The notes beneath the pieces were generated by a model that was not told where the DNA came from, ran no database searches, and worked only from the letters and a program-made list of their open reading frames with translations. Positions 35,267 to 44,088 of a DNA stretch of 64,000 nt are shown piece after piece. The number at the start of each line of letters is the position of its first letter. Within the stretch, counting starts at the first letter, position 1. The stretch is from Streptomyces sp. 1222.5 (GTDB lineage: Bacteria > Actinomycetota > Actinomycetes > Streptomycetales > Streptomycetaceae), in contig NZ_FNSZ01000001.1 of the NCBI RefSeq assembly GCF_900105245.1, forward strand, positions 2,232,001 to 2,296,000. The letters are read 5' to 3'. The translations under genes were made by a program, and so were the position numbers.

Positions 35267-35432
35267 TTGCTGATCCAATCCAGCCTGTTCTCGGTCAGTC
35301 AAGTGCCCCGGGGCACCGATTGGCCTCGATCTGTGGTCAGTTGTGGGTATAAGGCGGATGCCTTGTAACGGCCTCTTCACACAGGCCGAGCCGTACGGAT
35401 TCAAAGAGGCGTGCCCGCCTGGGCGGTCGGCG

Positions 35433-36101
35433 TCAGCCGCCGCGGCGCACCCCGGGCGACACGGTGAGCCGGGACGCCGCCCAGAACACCGCGAGGGTGG
35501 CGAGGGCGAGACCGGCGACCAGGGTGGCGCCGCCCACGACCTTCTCGTAGTTGCGCTGGTAGAGGCCGTCGATGATGTAGCGGCCGAGACCGCCGAGGCT
35601 GACGTAGGCGGCGATGGTCGCCGTGGACACGATCTGGATAGCCGCGGTGCGCAGTCCGCTCAGGATCAGCGGGAGCGCGACCGGCAGTTCCACCTGGAAC
35701 AGCACCCGCGCCTCCGGCATGCCCATGCCCCGCGCGGCGTCCACCGGCGAGGGGTCCACGGAGCGGACCGCCTCGTAGGTGGTGACCAGGATCGGCGGTA
35801 CGGCGAGCACGACCAGCGGGATCATGACGGGCAGCAGGCCGAACCCGATCCAGATGAACATCAGCACCAGCAGACCGAAGCTGGGCAGCGCCCGCCCGGC
35901 GGTGGCGATCAGCGCGAGGGCGTTGCCGCCACGCCCGTAGTGCCCGGTGACCAGTCCGACGGGCAGCCCGATCAGGGCGGCGAGGAGGAGGGCCTCCAGC
36001 GAGTACCTGACGTGCTCGACCAGCCGGGTGGGGATGCCGTCGTACCCCTGCCAGTGGGAGGCGTCGCCGAAGAAGGCGTGCGCGAAGTTCAGTACGTTCA
36101 C
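35433..36101 (-). CDS. Quaternary-amine ABC transporter permease (second)
   Basis: 222 aa from a GTG at 36101. About five to six transmembrane helices with the ABC permease EAA-type loop (VDAARGMGMPEARVLFQVELPVALPLI). Its start overlaps the stop of the other permease by 4 bp, so the two are translationally coupled and probably form a heterodimer. Together with the ATPase and binding protein it imports an osmoprotectant-type quaternary amine. Confidence 0.93.
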   Translation of the reverse strand: MNVLNFAHAFFGDASHWQGYDGIPTRLVEHVRYSLEALLLAALIGLPVGLVTGHYGRGGNALALIATAGRALPSFGLLVLMFIWIGFGLLPVMIPLVVLAVPPILVTTYEAVRSVDPSPVDAARGMGMPEARVLFQVELPVALPLILSGLRTAAIQIVSTATIAAYVSLGGLGRYIIDGLYQRNYEKVVGGATLVAGLALATLAVFWAASRLTVSPGVRRGG

Positions 36102-36751
36102 CGGGTGGCACCCTTCGTCGGCATCCAGGGGGTGAGGAGGCGGCGGACGAGGACGAGCAGGGCGTCGGCGAGGATCCCCAGCACCGCCGTGGTGAGCACC
36201 GAGTTCACGGCCAGGGCCGGCCGGTGGTATGTGGTGGCGGCGTACAGCATGTTGCCGAGGGCGCCCTGGTTGCCGATGAGCATGCCGACGCTGACCAGGG
36301 AGAGGCTGGACACGGTGGCCACCCGGAGGCCGGCGATGATCGCGGGCACCGCGATGGGCAACTGGACCTGTGCGTAACGGCGTACGGGACCGAAGCCCAT
36401 GGCCTGCGCGGCGGCCAGGGTCTCCGGCGGGACCGAGCGGACGCCGTCCACGATCGCCGGGACCAGCACCACCAGGCTGTAGATCGCGAGCGGGACCATC
36501 ACCGTGGTCTCGCTCTGGCCGAAGTAGTCGATGAGGACGACGAAGAAGGCCAGCGAGGGGATGGAGTAGAGCACCGTGGTGACGCCGAGGACGGGCGGGT
36601 AGACCCAGCGGAAGCGGACGCAGAGCTGGGCCACCGGCAGGGCGACGAGGAGCCCGGCCAGCACCGGCAGCAGGCCCTCGCGCAGATGCAGGCCGACGAG
36701 TCCCAGGTAGCCGTACTGGAGGTCGCTCGGGAGGTCGAAGAAGCCGTTCAT
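36098..36751 (-). CDS. Quaternary-amine ABC transporter permease (first)
   Basis: 217 aa, ATG at 36751 overlapping the ATPase stop by 4 bp. Predicted to have about five to six helices; the coupling loop is LAAAQAMGFGPVRRYAQVQLPIAVPAI. It resembles OpuCB/YehW-type permeases. The tight overlaps on both sides show a single operon in the order ATPase, permease, permease, binding protein. Confidence 0.93.
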   Translation of the reverse strand: MNGFFDLPSDLQYGYLGLVGLHLREGLLPVLAGLLVALPVAQLCVRFRWVYPPVLGVTTVLYSIPSLAFFVVLIDYFGQSETTVMVPLAIYSLVVLVPAIVDGVRSVPPETLAAAQAMGFGPVRRYAQVQLPIAVPAIIAGLRVATVSSLSLVSVGMLIGNQGALGNMLYAATTYHRPALAVNSVLTTAVLGILADALLVLVRRLLTPWMPTKGATR

Positions 36752-37878
36752 GGGGCGGCCTTCACCGCCGCGTCCTCGGCCACCCGGCTGTGGGCGGCCC
36801 GGATCGCCTCCCCGATGACCTGCTGGGAGACGACGCCGACCGCGCGTCCCGCGTCGTCCACGGCGACGGCCCAGCCGGTCGGCGACAGCACGGCCCCGTC
36901 GAGCGCCGCGCGCAGCGAGTCGGTGCCGGGCACGAACGGACGGCCGTGGTCGATGAGCCGCTCGCGGTCGATCTCGCCGGCGGCAAGCCGGTCCGGCTCG
37001 CTCCAGCCGAGCGGCCTGCCGTCGGAGTCGGTGACGAGGAGGTAGGGAGCCGTGGCCCGGGAGGCGAGCCGTTCGGCGTCCGCGTCGATCCCCACCAGCG
37101 GCGCGGTCTCCAACTCCAGGTCCGCGGACGGGAAGAAGGACAGCCGGCGGATGCCGCGGTCGGCGCCGAGGAAGTCCTCCACGAAGGAGTCGGCGGGTGC
37201 GCTGAGCAGTTCGGCGGGCGGGGCGAACTGGGCGAGCCGGCCGCCGGTGCGCAGTACGGCGACCATCGTGCCGAGTTTGATCGCCTCGTCGATGTCGTGC
37301 GTGACGAACACGATGGTCTTGCCCAGCTCGTCCTGGATGCGCAGGAGTTCGTCCTGCAGGCCCTTGCGGACCACGGGGTCGACGGCGGAGAAGGGCTCGT
37401 CCATCAGCAGCACCGGCGGGTCGGCGGCGAGCGCGCGGGCCACGCCGACCCGCTGCTGCTGGCCGCCGGAGAGCTGGTAGGGGTACCGCTTGGCCAACGA
37501 AGTGTCCAGGCCGACCCGTTCCATCAGCTCCGCGGCCCGGGTGCGTGCCTGCTGCTTGCTGCGGCCGAGCAGCCGGGGCACGGTGGCGATGTTGTCGAGG
37601 ATGGTGCGGTGCTGGAAGAGCCCGGCGTTCTGGATGACGTAACCCATCGACCGGCGCAGGGTGTTGACCGGCTGCTGCCGGATGTCGCGGCCGTCGAGGA
37701 GGATGCTGCCCTCAGTGGGTTCGACCATCCGGTTGATCATCCGCAGGGTCGTCGTCTTGCCGCAGCCGGAGGGCCCGACGAGGACGGTGATCGCGCGGTC
37801 CGGTATCTCCAGCGACAGTCGGTCGACCGCGACCGTGCCGTCCGGATATCGCTTGGTGACTGAATCTATCCGTATCAA
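36748..37878 (-). CDS. Quaternary-amine ABC transporter ATPase with CBS domains
   Basis: 376 aa from a TTG at 37878 (LIRIDSVTKRYPDG), supported by AAGGG upstream; no ATG/GTG fits the family start. Walker A is GPSGCGKTTT, signature LSGGQQQRVGVARAL, Walker B VLLMDEPF, and the switch His is in FVTHDIDEA. The C-terminal 130 residues form a CBS pair (YLLVTDSDGRPLGW, GWAVAVDDAGRAVGVVS), which in OpuA-type importers senses ionic strength or nucleotides and gates transport. So uptake is probably osmotically controlled. First gene of the operon. Confidence 0.94.
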   Translation of the reverse strand: MIRIDSVTKRYPDGTVAVDRLSLEIPDRAITVLVGPSGCGKTTTLRMINRMVEPTEGSILLDGRDIRQQPVNTLRRSMGYVIQNAGLFQHRTILDNIATVPRLLGRSKQQARTRAAELMERVGLDTSLAKRYPYQLSGGQQQRVGVARALAADPPVLLMDEPFSAVDPVVRKGLQDELLRIQDELGKTIVFVTHDIDEAIKLGTMVAVLRTGGRLAQFAPPAELLSAPADSFVEDFLGADRGIRRLSFFPSADLELETAPLVGIDADAERLASRATAPYLLVTDSDGRPLGWSEPDRLAAGEIDRERLIDHGRPFVPGTDSLRAALDGAVLSPTGWAVAVDDAGRAVGVVSQQVIGEAIRAAHSRVAEDAAVKAAP

Positions 37879-38006
37879 AACGCCGAGTACCCTTCGGGTT
37901 TGGCAGCTTTCGCCCGGTCTCGGCAACGGTCGTCATGCGCAGGCCGTTGCGGGGAGAGTCTAGACCGCGAGTGTTTCGGCGCCTCGTAGATCATGTGGCG
38001 GCCGGT

Positions 38007-39293
38007 TCAGACCTCCTGCGGAGTGTCCTGAGCGCGCGGGTGCGGACGGGCCGCGAGCACCGCCACGTCGTCCTCGGCATGGCCGGCGTCCAGCCGGTCG
38101 ACGATCGTCTCCAGAACGTCGTCGACCCCCTTGCCGACGGGGAAGCGGAGGGCGGACAGCCGGGCGAGGGAGTGGTCGATGTCCTCGCCGCGGCGCTCCA
38201 CCAGCCCGTCGGTGAACAGCACCAGGGTCTCGCCCGGGGCCAGTGCGTGCGTGGCCGACTCGTATCCGCCGAGTCCGGTGCCCAGCGGTGGTCCGACGGG
38301 GACGGGCAGCTGCGTCGCCCCGCCGTCCCGGGTGATCAGCACGGGCGGCAGATGACCGGCGCTGGCCAGCGTCATCTGGCCGCGTCCCGGATCGACGCGG
38401 GCGAGCAGACAGGTGGCGGGCCTGCGGTCCGCCTCCCCGGAGGCGATGTCGTCCATCTGCCGCAGCACGCGGTGCGGGGGCAGGTCGGAGGCGGCGATGT
38501 AGCGCAGGGAGGAGCGGTAGGCGCTCATGTCGACGGCGGCCTCCAGACCGTGGCCCATCACATCGCCGACCACCAGCAGGGTGCGGCCGAAGTGCAGTCG
38601 TACGGTCTCGCACCAGTCGCCGCCGACCAGCGCGCTGCCGCCGACGGGGAGGTAGCGGATGGCGACGTCCAGGTTCGGATGCGGCCGGCCCGGGCTGGCC
38701 AGCAGGGCGCGCTGCAGGTCGCCGGCGGTGCGGCTGACGTCCTCGTAGGCGCGGGCGTGCCGGATGTGGGAGGCACCGCGCTCGGCGAGCAGGGCCAGCT
38801 GCTCGGCCTCGGCCTCGCTCGGCGGCCCCGCCTCCCGCGCCCACACCAGCACGCCGTACATGTCGTCGCCGCTGGTCAGGGGCGTACAGAGGGCGCCGCC
38901 CGAGCGGCCGCCGACCGATGGCTCCAGCCATGCGGCGGGGTTCGCGTCCACCGCGGGTGGGCCCGTCCCCCGCACCGCGGCGGTGACCCGGCGGGCGTCC
39001 GGCAGCAGCCGGGCGTCGCCGGCCACGGCTTCGTAGCCGGCGGGGGCGTCGCCGGTGCGGCGCAGCACGGCGGCGGCTCCGCCGGCCAGCCCCACGACGG
39101 CCCGGGCCAGCTCGGCGCAGGTGGTGGCCTCGTCCAGGGTCGTGCCGAGCCCGGCGAGGGCGTCCCGCAGCGCGCCGATCGGCGCTGCGGGCTCCGTGGC
39201 CGCCGAGATGCCGCCGTCCTCACGACGGCCGGCACCGAGGGGCACGGGCCTGCGGCGGGACTGGATCCAGCGCGCCACACCCAACACCCTCAC
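38007..39293 (-). CDS. GAF-PP2C (RsbU/SpoIIE-type) Ser/Thr phosphatase
   Basis: 428 aa from a GTG at 39293. A GAF-like sensor domain (about 40-190, including GGALCTPLTSGDDMYGVLVW) is followed by a PP2C/SpoIIE domain (about 200-420) with metal-binding Asp in LVGGDWCETV, VVGDVMGHGLEAA, LVLFTDGLVERR and AEDDVAVLAAR. Such phosphatases dephosphorylate anti-anti-sigma factors and so control alternative sigma factors; Streptomyces has many. No anti-sigma or STAS gene is adjacent, so the target is unknown. Cytoplasmic. Confidence 0.93.
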   Translation of the reverse strand: MRVLGVARWIQSRRRPVPLGAGRREDGGISAATEPAAPIGALRDALAGLGTTLDEATTCAELARAVVGLAGGAAAVLRRTGDAPAGYEAVAGDARLLPDARRVTAAVRGTGPPAVDANPAAWLEPSVGGRSGGALCTPLTSGDDMYGVLVWAREAGPPSEAEAEQLALLAERGASHIRHARAYEDVSRTAGDLQRALLASPGRPHPNLDVAIRYLPVGGSALVGGDWCETVRLHFGRTLLVVGDVMGHGLEAAVDMSAYRSSLRYIAASDLPPHRVLRQMDDIASGEADRRPATCLLARVDPGRGQMTLASAGHLPPVLITRDGGATQLPVPVGPPLGTGLGGYESATHALAPGETLVLFTDGLVERRGEDIDHSLARLSALRFPVGKGVDDVLETIVDRLDAGHAEDDVAVLAARPHPRAQDTPQEV

Positions 39294-39350
39294 AGAATCT
39301 CAAACCGGAGCGGGCGGGGCACCAGCCGCGGCCGGTGCCACCGGGCCCGG

Positions 39351-39758
39351 TCAGCCCTCGGCCGGCTCCAGCCGCAGGGAGATCGAATTGATGCAGTACC
39401 GCTGGTCGGTGGGGGTGGGGTACCCCTCGCCGGCGAAGACGTGCCCGAGGTGCGAGCCGCACCGGGAGCACCGCACCTCGGTGCGGACCATGCCGTGGGA
39501 CCGGTCCTCGATCAGCTCCACCGCGTCGGTGTCCTTCGGGTCGAAGAACGACGGCCAGCCGCAGTGCGACTCGAACTTGGTGTCCGAGGTGAAGAGCTCG
39601 GCGCCACAGGCGCGACAGGAGTAGACACCCTTGGACTTGGTGTCCGTGTACTCACCGGTGAACGCCGGCTCGGTGCCGGCCTGGCGCAGCACGGCGTACT
39701 CCGCCGGAGTCAGCTCCGCGCGCCACTCCTCGTCCGGCTTCTCGACGTCGTACGACAT
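39351..39758 (-). CDS. msrB: Peptide methionine-(R)-S-oxide reductase MsrB
   Basis: 135 aa from the ATG at 39758 (MSYDVEKPDEEW); an ATG at 39776 would add six residues and touch the murC stop. Zinc CxxC pairs are at CRAC and CSRC; the substrate motif HCGWPSFF is intact. The usual catalytic Cys position in RYCINS is present. The enzyme reduces methionine-R-sulfoxide in oxidised proteins using thioredoxin. Only 14 bp separate it from murC upstream, so the two are likely co-transcribed. Confidence 0.95.
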   Translation of the reverse strand: MSYDVEKPDEEWRAELTPAEYAVLRQAGTEPAFTGEYTDTKSKGVYSCRACGAELFTSDTKFESHCGWPSFFDPKDTDAVELIEDRSHGMVRTEVRCSRCGSHLGHVFAGEGYPTPTDQRYCINSISLRLEPAEG

Positions 39759-39772
39759 GAGCCTCAGCCCCT

Positions 39773-41164
39773 TCACTGCGACAGGCGGTCCAGGATTTTC
39801 GGGCCCAGGTCGGTCACGTCGCCCGCGCCCATGGTGAGAACGAGATCACCGGGCTTCGCCATTCCCGCGACCACCGCGGGGATCTCCGCCTTGTCGTGCA
39901 CGGCCGTCACGTCGGCGCCCGCGGCGCGCGCGGCCTCGATGATGAGCTCGCTGGTCACCCCGGGGACCGGGTCCTCACGGGCCGGGTAGATGTCGAGCAC
40001 GACGGAGGCGTCCGCGAGCGTCAGCGACTGTCCCATCTCCTTGCCCAGCTCCTGGGTGCGGGAGAAGAGGTGCGGCTGGAAGACGACGAGGATGCGGGCG
40101 TCGCCGGCGGCGGCGCGCATGGCCTCCAGGTCGGCGGTCATCTCGGTCGGGTGGTGGGCGTAGGAGTCGATCACCTGGACGCCCGCCGCCTCGCCCTTGA
40201 GCTGCAGGCGCCGCTTGACCCCGGTGTACGCGGCGAGCGCGGGCGCGAGTTCCGCGGCCGGGACGCCGAGCGCGGCACCGGCGGCGAGCGCGGCGACGGC
40301 GTTGAGGGCGTAGTGGCGGCCGGGCACGGAGACCGTGAAGGTGAGCTCGCGCCCGTCCAGGAGGACCGTCACCTCGCTCCTGAGGCCCTGGGGCACCACG
40401 GACAGGACCCGGACGTCGGCGTCCTGCGCCTCGCCGTACGTCACCACCCGCACCGCACGGCCGGCGACGCGCCGGGTGAGCTCGCGGGCGCCCTCCTGGT
40501 CCGCGGAGACGACCAGGGTGCCGCCCTCGGTGACGCGGTCGACGAACGTCTCGAAGGATTCGTAGATCTCGTCCATCGAGGCGTAGTTGGCGTGGTGGTC
40601 CAGCTCGACGTTGAGGACGATGGCGACCTCGGGCGCGTACTTGTGGAAGCTGCGGTCCGATTCGTCGGCCTCGGCGACGAAGATGTCGCCCTCGCCGTGC
40701 AGCGCGTTGGAACCGGGCGCGTCCAGGTCGCCGCCGATGGCGTACGACGGCTTACGGCCCAGCGCGGTGAGGGAGACCGCCAGCATGGAGGTGGTGGTGG
40801 TCTTGCCGTGGGTGCCGGCCACCGCGATCGGGCGCAGCCCCTCCATCAGCGCGGCGAGCGCGTCGGAGCGGTGCACCACCGGGATGCCCAGCTCGGCGGC
40901 GCGGGCCAGTTCCGGGTTGTCCTCGCGGATGGCGGAGGACACCACGACACAGCTCGCGTCGTCGGCGAGGTGCGCGGCGGCGTGCCCGATGTGCACGGTG
41001 GCGCCGAGCGCGCGCAGCGCCTCGGCGGTCGCCGAGTCCCTGGCGTCGCTGCCGGCGACCTGCGCCCCGCGCTGGGCGAGGATCTTGGCGATCCCCGACA
41101 TTCCGGCGCCGCCGATGCCGATGAAGTGCGGTCGGTCCATGGCGGTAGGAAGGCCGGGTGCCAT
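39773..41164 (-). CDS. murC: UDP-N-acetylmuramate-L-alanine ligase MurC
   Basis: 463 aa. The N-terminal UDP-binding GIGGAGMSGIAKIL, the ATP loop AVAGTHGKTTTTSML, the central EADESDRSF with the carbamylated-Lys region, and SYAHHPTEM are all typical of MurC. It adds L-alanine to UDP-MurNAc, the first amino acid of the peptidoglycan stem. The ATG at 41164 (MAPGLPTAMDRPHFIGIGG) or the internal ATG at 41140 could start. It lies outside the main dcw cluster, as in other Streptomyces. Confidence 0.97.
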   Translation of the reverse strand: MAPGLPTAMDRPHFIGIGGAGMSGIAKILAQRGAQVAGSDARDSATAEALRALGATVHIGHAAAHLADDASCVVVSSAIREDNPELARAAELGIPVVHRSDALAALMEGLRPIAVAGTHGKTTTTSMLAVSLTALGRKPSYAIGGDLDAPGSNALHGEGDIFVAEADESDRSFHKYAPEVAIVLNVELDHHANYASMDEIYESFETFVDRVTEGGTLVVSADQEGARELTRRVAGRAVRVVTYGEAQDADVRVLSVVPQGLRSEVTVLLDGRELTFTVSVPGRHYALNAVAALAAGAALGVPAAELAPALAAYTGVKRRLQLKGEAAGVQVIDSYAHHPTEMTADLEAMRAAAGDARILVVFQPHLFSRTQELGKEMGQSLTLADASVVLDIYPAREDPVPGVTSELIIEAARAAGADVTAVHDKAEIPAVVAGMAKPGDLVLTMGAGDVTDLGPKILDRLSQ

Positions 41165-41262
41165 GCGTTTCTCCCCAGAGACGGTACGTACGAGAGCGGG
41201 CCTAGCCTATGCGCTCGGGCACCGCCCGCCCCGCAAGGGCCCGGGGGCGGCCCGCGGTGCGG

Positions 41263-41736
41263 CTACGCCTTGCTGTGCGAGAACAGCTTGAGCACCGGAA
41301 CGCCCACCTTGTGCCGGGCCCGGGAGGCCCAGTCCCGGTGGAAGAACTCCTCCACGTAGTGGGGGTCGGTCAGCACGATCACCTCGTCCGCCCCCACCTC
41401 GCCGACCAGCGACTTCAGCGCGTCCAGCGGATGGTCCTCGACGAGCCGCCCCTCGGCCCGGCTGCCCGCGGAGCGCAGCGCCTGCAACGACACGTCGAGG
41501 GCCTGCTGCCCCACGCTCCGGGCCTCGTCGCCCTCCGGCGTCCCGCCCTCGCGCACGGCATCGTCGAGTTCACCGAGCGCGATGTCGTCGATGGCCCGCA
41601 GCAGGCGGTCCGCCTGGTCGCCGCGCGGCTGGAGCAGCACGTGGAACGCCACCTGCTCGTCTCCGTGCAAGGTGGTGACGAACTCCACGTCGGCGGACGT
41701 CAGGGCCTTCTCGATCATCAGAACGCTTGTGAACAC
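41263..41736 (-). CDS. Conserved actinobacterial hypothetical protein
   Basis: 157 aa from the GTG at 41736, chosen for the strong GGAGGAGAAGAGG upstream; the open frame runs to 41862. Acidic, no signal or transmembrane segment. An N-terminal alpha/beta unit (VEFVTTLHGDEQVAFHVLLQPRGD) and a C-terminal one (VGADEVIVLTDPHYVEEFFHRDW) suggest a small alpha/beta fold, reminiscent of nucleotide-binding/USP-like domains. I recall homologues labelled indole-3-glycerol phosphate synthase, which the length and motifs do not support. Function unknown. It lies just upstream of murC on the same strand. Confidence 0.78.
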   Translation of the reverse strand: MFTSVLMIEKALTSADVEFVTTLHGDEQVAFHVLLQPRGDQADRLLRAIDDIALGELDDAVREGGTPEGDEARSVGQQALDVSLQALRSAGSRAEGRLVEDHPLDALKSLVGEVGADEVIVLTDPHYVEEFFHRDWASRARHKVGVPVLKLFSHSKA

Positions 41737-41886
41737 CCAACGCCTCTTCTCCTCCGTGGGCCCGGGACAGGGCCCCTGCGGAAACCATCCTTCCCCGTGA
41801 TCGCACGGGTACTGCCGGACTAAGTCTGCCCTCCGGAAGCTGACCGGAACGGTATATTCCACCTATTTCCGGACCAACGGCCCATT

Positions 41887-42753
41887 TCAGGACCGACGGT
41901 AACGACCGAAGAGGAATCCGTCCTCCTCCAGGAGGGACAGGAGACCGAACCGGCGCGGAACGGCGACCGAGGGACCCCCCGCGATGCGCTGCGCGTCCCC
42001 GGCGGTCAGCGTCGGCGAGACCGTGAGGCACAGCTCGTCCAGCACCTCCGCGGCGATCAGCTGGCCGAGCAGCCGGGGGCCGCCCTCGGTGAGCAGCCGG
42101 GTGTGGCCGAGCTCGGCGAGGGCGCGCACCGCGCGGGCGGGCTCGACGCCCATGCCCTCGCCGGCCACCACCACCCGGGCGCCCGCCCTCTCGGCGGCGG
42201 CGACCCGTTCGGGGGCCGCGGCGGCTCCGGTCAGGACGAGGGTGGGGACGAGCGGCGCGGTGAACAGCGGGAGGGAGAAGTCCAGCTCCAGGCTCGCGGT
42301 GACGACCGCGATGGCCGGGGCCGGGCCCTGCCCCGCGGCCGTACGCGCGCCGGCGAACTCGGCCCGCGCCCTGGCGGGGCGGTACCCCTCCTGCCGTACC
42401 GTTTCGGCGCCGACCACGACGACGTCGGCGAGCGCCCGCAGTGTGCCGAAGATCCGCATGTCGGCGGCGCTGGAGATGGGCTGCGAGTGCCCCTCGTGCT
42501 GGGCGGCGCCGTCGAGCGAGGAGACCATGTTGGCCCGCAGCCACGGCCGCGGGGCGCCGGGCTCCGGCGTGGGGTAGGCGTAGGCGGCGGCCAGCTCGGC
42601 GAGGGTCCACTCACGGTTCACCAGGGCGTCGGCCCCGGCAGGCCCGCCCGGCCCGCCGGCGGCACCGGTCCCGGAGGCCCCCCTTCCCCCTGCCACGGCC
42701 CCGCCGAAGTCCTGGGCTGCTGTTTCGTCGGTCACAGGGAACAGGCGTCGCAT
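41887..42753 (-). CDS. Pyrimidine reductase (RibD C-terminal domain) family protein
   Basis: 288 aa from the ATG at 42753. A Gly/Ala-rich N-terminus is followed by the RibD-C/DHFR-like fold: NMVSSLDGAAQ, DVVVVGAETVRQEGY, and TEGGPRLLGQLIAAEVLDELCLTVSP. The family reduces the ribosyl side chain in riboflavin biosynthesis or similar NADPH-dependent reductions. There is no deaminase domain and no riboflavin gene nearby, so the substrate is uncertain. Divergent from zapE with a very short gap. Confidence 0.88.
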   Translation of the reverse strand: MRRLFPVTDETAAQDFGGAVAGGRGASGTGAAGGPGGPAGADALVNREWTLAELAAAYAYPTPEPGAPRPWLRANMVSSLDGAAQHEGHSQPISSAADMRIFGTLRALADVVVVGAETVRQEGYRPARARAEFAGARTAAGQGPAPAIAVVTASLELDFSLPLFTAPLVPTLVLTGAAAAPERVAAAERAGARVVVAGEGMGVEPARAVRALAELGHTRLLTEGGPRLLGQLIAAEVLDELCLTVSPTLTAGDAQRIAGGPSVAVPRRFGLLSLLEEDGFLFGRYRRS

Positions 42754-42776
42754 GTCGTGCAGTGTGGCACGGCGCT

Positions 42777-42791
42777 TAGCATGGGTAACCG
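42777..42791 (+). promoter_or_regulatory. Possible -10 giving a leaderless zapE mRNA
   Basis: TAGCAT (42777-42782) matches TAnnnT and lies 8 bases before the GTG at 42791, with no Shine-Dalgarno between. The -35 region is weak. Confidence 0.35.
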
Positions 42792-43894
42792 TGTCGTCCT
42801 CCACCCCCGCCCCCGGATCCAGCCCCGTGACCGACGCGGGCCCCCTCTCCCTGTGCGCCCGCGAGCCGCACGTGCCCGCGGACCGGCTGGTCGCCGAGAT
42901 GGTGCCGCCGCCGCGTTTCGACTCGGTGCGCTTCTCCACCTACATCCCGGACCCGAACCAGCCCAGCCAGACCGAGGCCGTACGGGTCCTGGAGGGCTTC
43001 GCCGCCGGGCTCGGCGGGGCGCACGCCTCCGGCGCCGGCAGGCGCGGCTTCTTCGGGTTCGGCAGGTCCAGGGCGCCGAAGACCCCGGCCGGACCGCGCG
43101 GGGTGTACCTGGACGGCGGCTACGGCGTCGGCAAGACCCATCTGCTCGCCTCGCTGTGGCACGCCACTCCCGCCGAGCCCGCGCTCAAGGCGTTCGGCAC
43201 CTTCGTGGAGCTGACCAACCTGGTCGGCGCGCTCGGCTTCCAGCAGACCGTGGCGACGCTCAGCGGCCACCGCCTGCTGTGCATCGACGAGTTCGAGCTG
43301 GACGACCCGGGCGACACGGTCCTGGTGTCCACACTGCTCGGCAAGCTGGTCGACGCGGGCGTGGCGCTCGCCGCCACCTCCAACACCCTGCCGGGCAAGC
43401 TGGGCGAGGGCCGGTTCGCCGCCGCCGACTTCCTGCGCGAGATCCAGGGCCTCTCGGCCCACTTCCGCGCCCTGCGCATCGACGGCGAGGACTACCGCCA
43501 CCGCGGTCTGCCCGAGGCGCCGGCGCCGTTCGGCGACGAGGCCGTGACCAAGGCGGCGTACGCCACCGAGGGCGCCTCGCTGGACGACTTCCCGCACCTG
43601 CTGGACCACCTGGCCAAGGTGCACCCGAGCCGGTACGGCGCGCTGACCGACGGACTGCGGGCGGTGTGCCTCACCGGTGTGCGGCCGGTGCCGGACCAGT
43701 CGACGGCGCTGCGGCTGGTGGTCCTCGCGGACCGGCTCTACGACCGCGAGGTCCCGGTACTGGCCTCCGGGATGCCGTTCGACAAACTGTTCAGCGAGGA
43801 GATGCTGAACGGCGGCTACCGCAAGAAGTACTTCCGCGCGATATCCCGGCTCACGGCGCTGGCCCGCGACGCGAAGGGACTCGTCGGCTCCTAG
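42791..43894 (+). CDS. zapE: ZapE/AFG1-like cell-division ATPase
   Basis: 367 aa from the GTG at 42791; the open frame extends 13 codons but into the divergent promoter. P-loop YLDGGYGVGKTHLLAS, Walker B RLLCIDEFELDDPGD, sensor TSNTLPGKL, and the C-terminal arginine region AISRLTALARD identify the AFG1/ZapE family. In bacteria it interacts with FtsZ or acts as a chaperone-like ATPase in envelope stress. Normal length; an insertion around GRRGFFGFGRSRAPKTPAGP precedes the P-loop. No operon partner: the next gene is about 190 bp away. Confidence 0.93.
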   Translation: MSSSTPAPGSSPVTDAGPLSLCAREPHVPADRLVAEMVPPPRFDSVRFSTYIPDPNQPSQTEAVRVLEGFAAGLGGAHASGAGRRGFFGFGRSRAPKTPAGPRGVYLDGGYGVGKTHLLASLWHATPAEPALKAFGTFVELTNLVGALGFQQTVATLSGHRLLCIDEFELDDPGDTVLVSTLLGKLVDAGVALAATSNTLPGKLGEGRFAAADFLREIQGLSAHFRALRIDGEDYRHRGLPEAPAPFGDEAVTKAAYATEGASLDDFPHLLDHLAKVHPSRYGALTDGLRAVCLTGVRPVPDQSTALRLVVLADRLYDREVPVLASGMPFDKLFSEEMLNGGYRKKYFRAISRLTALARDAKGLVGS

Positions 43895-43986
43895 GAGCCC
43901 TTAGTCGATCAAGCCCGCACGGGTCAAGGGCGGCTTCACGCCACGCGACCCGCATTTTTCACGCTGTCTTGCGCGTGTGACGCGCA

Positions 43987-44018
43987 GTTGACCCTGCAAA
44001 GGACTTTGCAGGGTTAAC
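43987..44018. promoter_or_regulatory. 15-bp near-perfect palindrome upstream of the CA-SulP region
   Basis: Arms 43987-44001 and 44004-44018 pair at 14 of 15 positions around GA; the core CCCTGCAAAG / CTTTGCAGGG is perfect. It could be an operator for the + strand genes or a terminator for zapE. It is AT-richer than a typical Streptomyces terminator. Confidence 0.5.
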
Positions 44019-44025
44019 GTGTTTC

Positions 44026-44043
44026 TTGACCAATCATTGACCA
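44026..44043 (+). repeat. Direct repeat TTGACCA x2, 11-bp period
   Basis: TTGACCA at 44026-44032 and 44037-44043. An 11-bp period places both on one helix face, as in OmpR/PhoB-class response-regulator boxes, although the unit is not the PHO-box sequence. Confidence 0.55.
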
Positions 44044-44088
44044 GTGCTTGGTGCGCACAAGAGATGCGGATGTGGCGAAGGGGGGCGC

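Noticed and set aside
36748..37926. Longer N-terminus for the ABC ATPase (to 37926)
   Set aside because: The extra 16 residues are not family-like and the TTG at 37878 has a fitting ribosome site and the expected start.
44026..44043. TTGACCA direct repeat as a PHO box
   Set aside because: The 11-bp period fits but the unit differs from GTTCACC.
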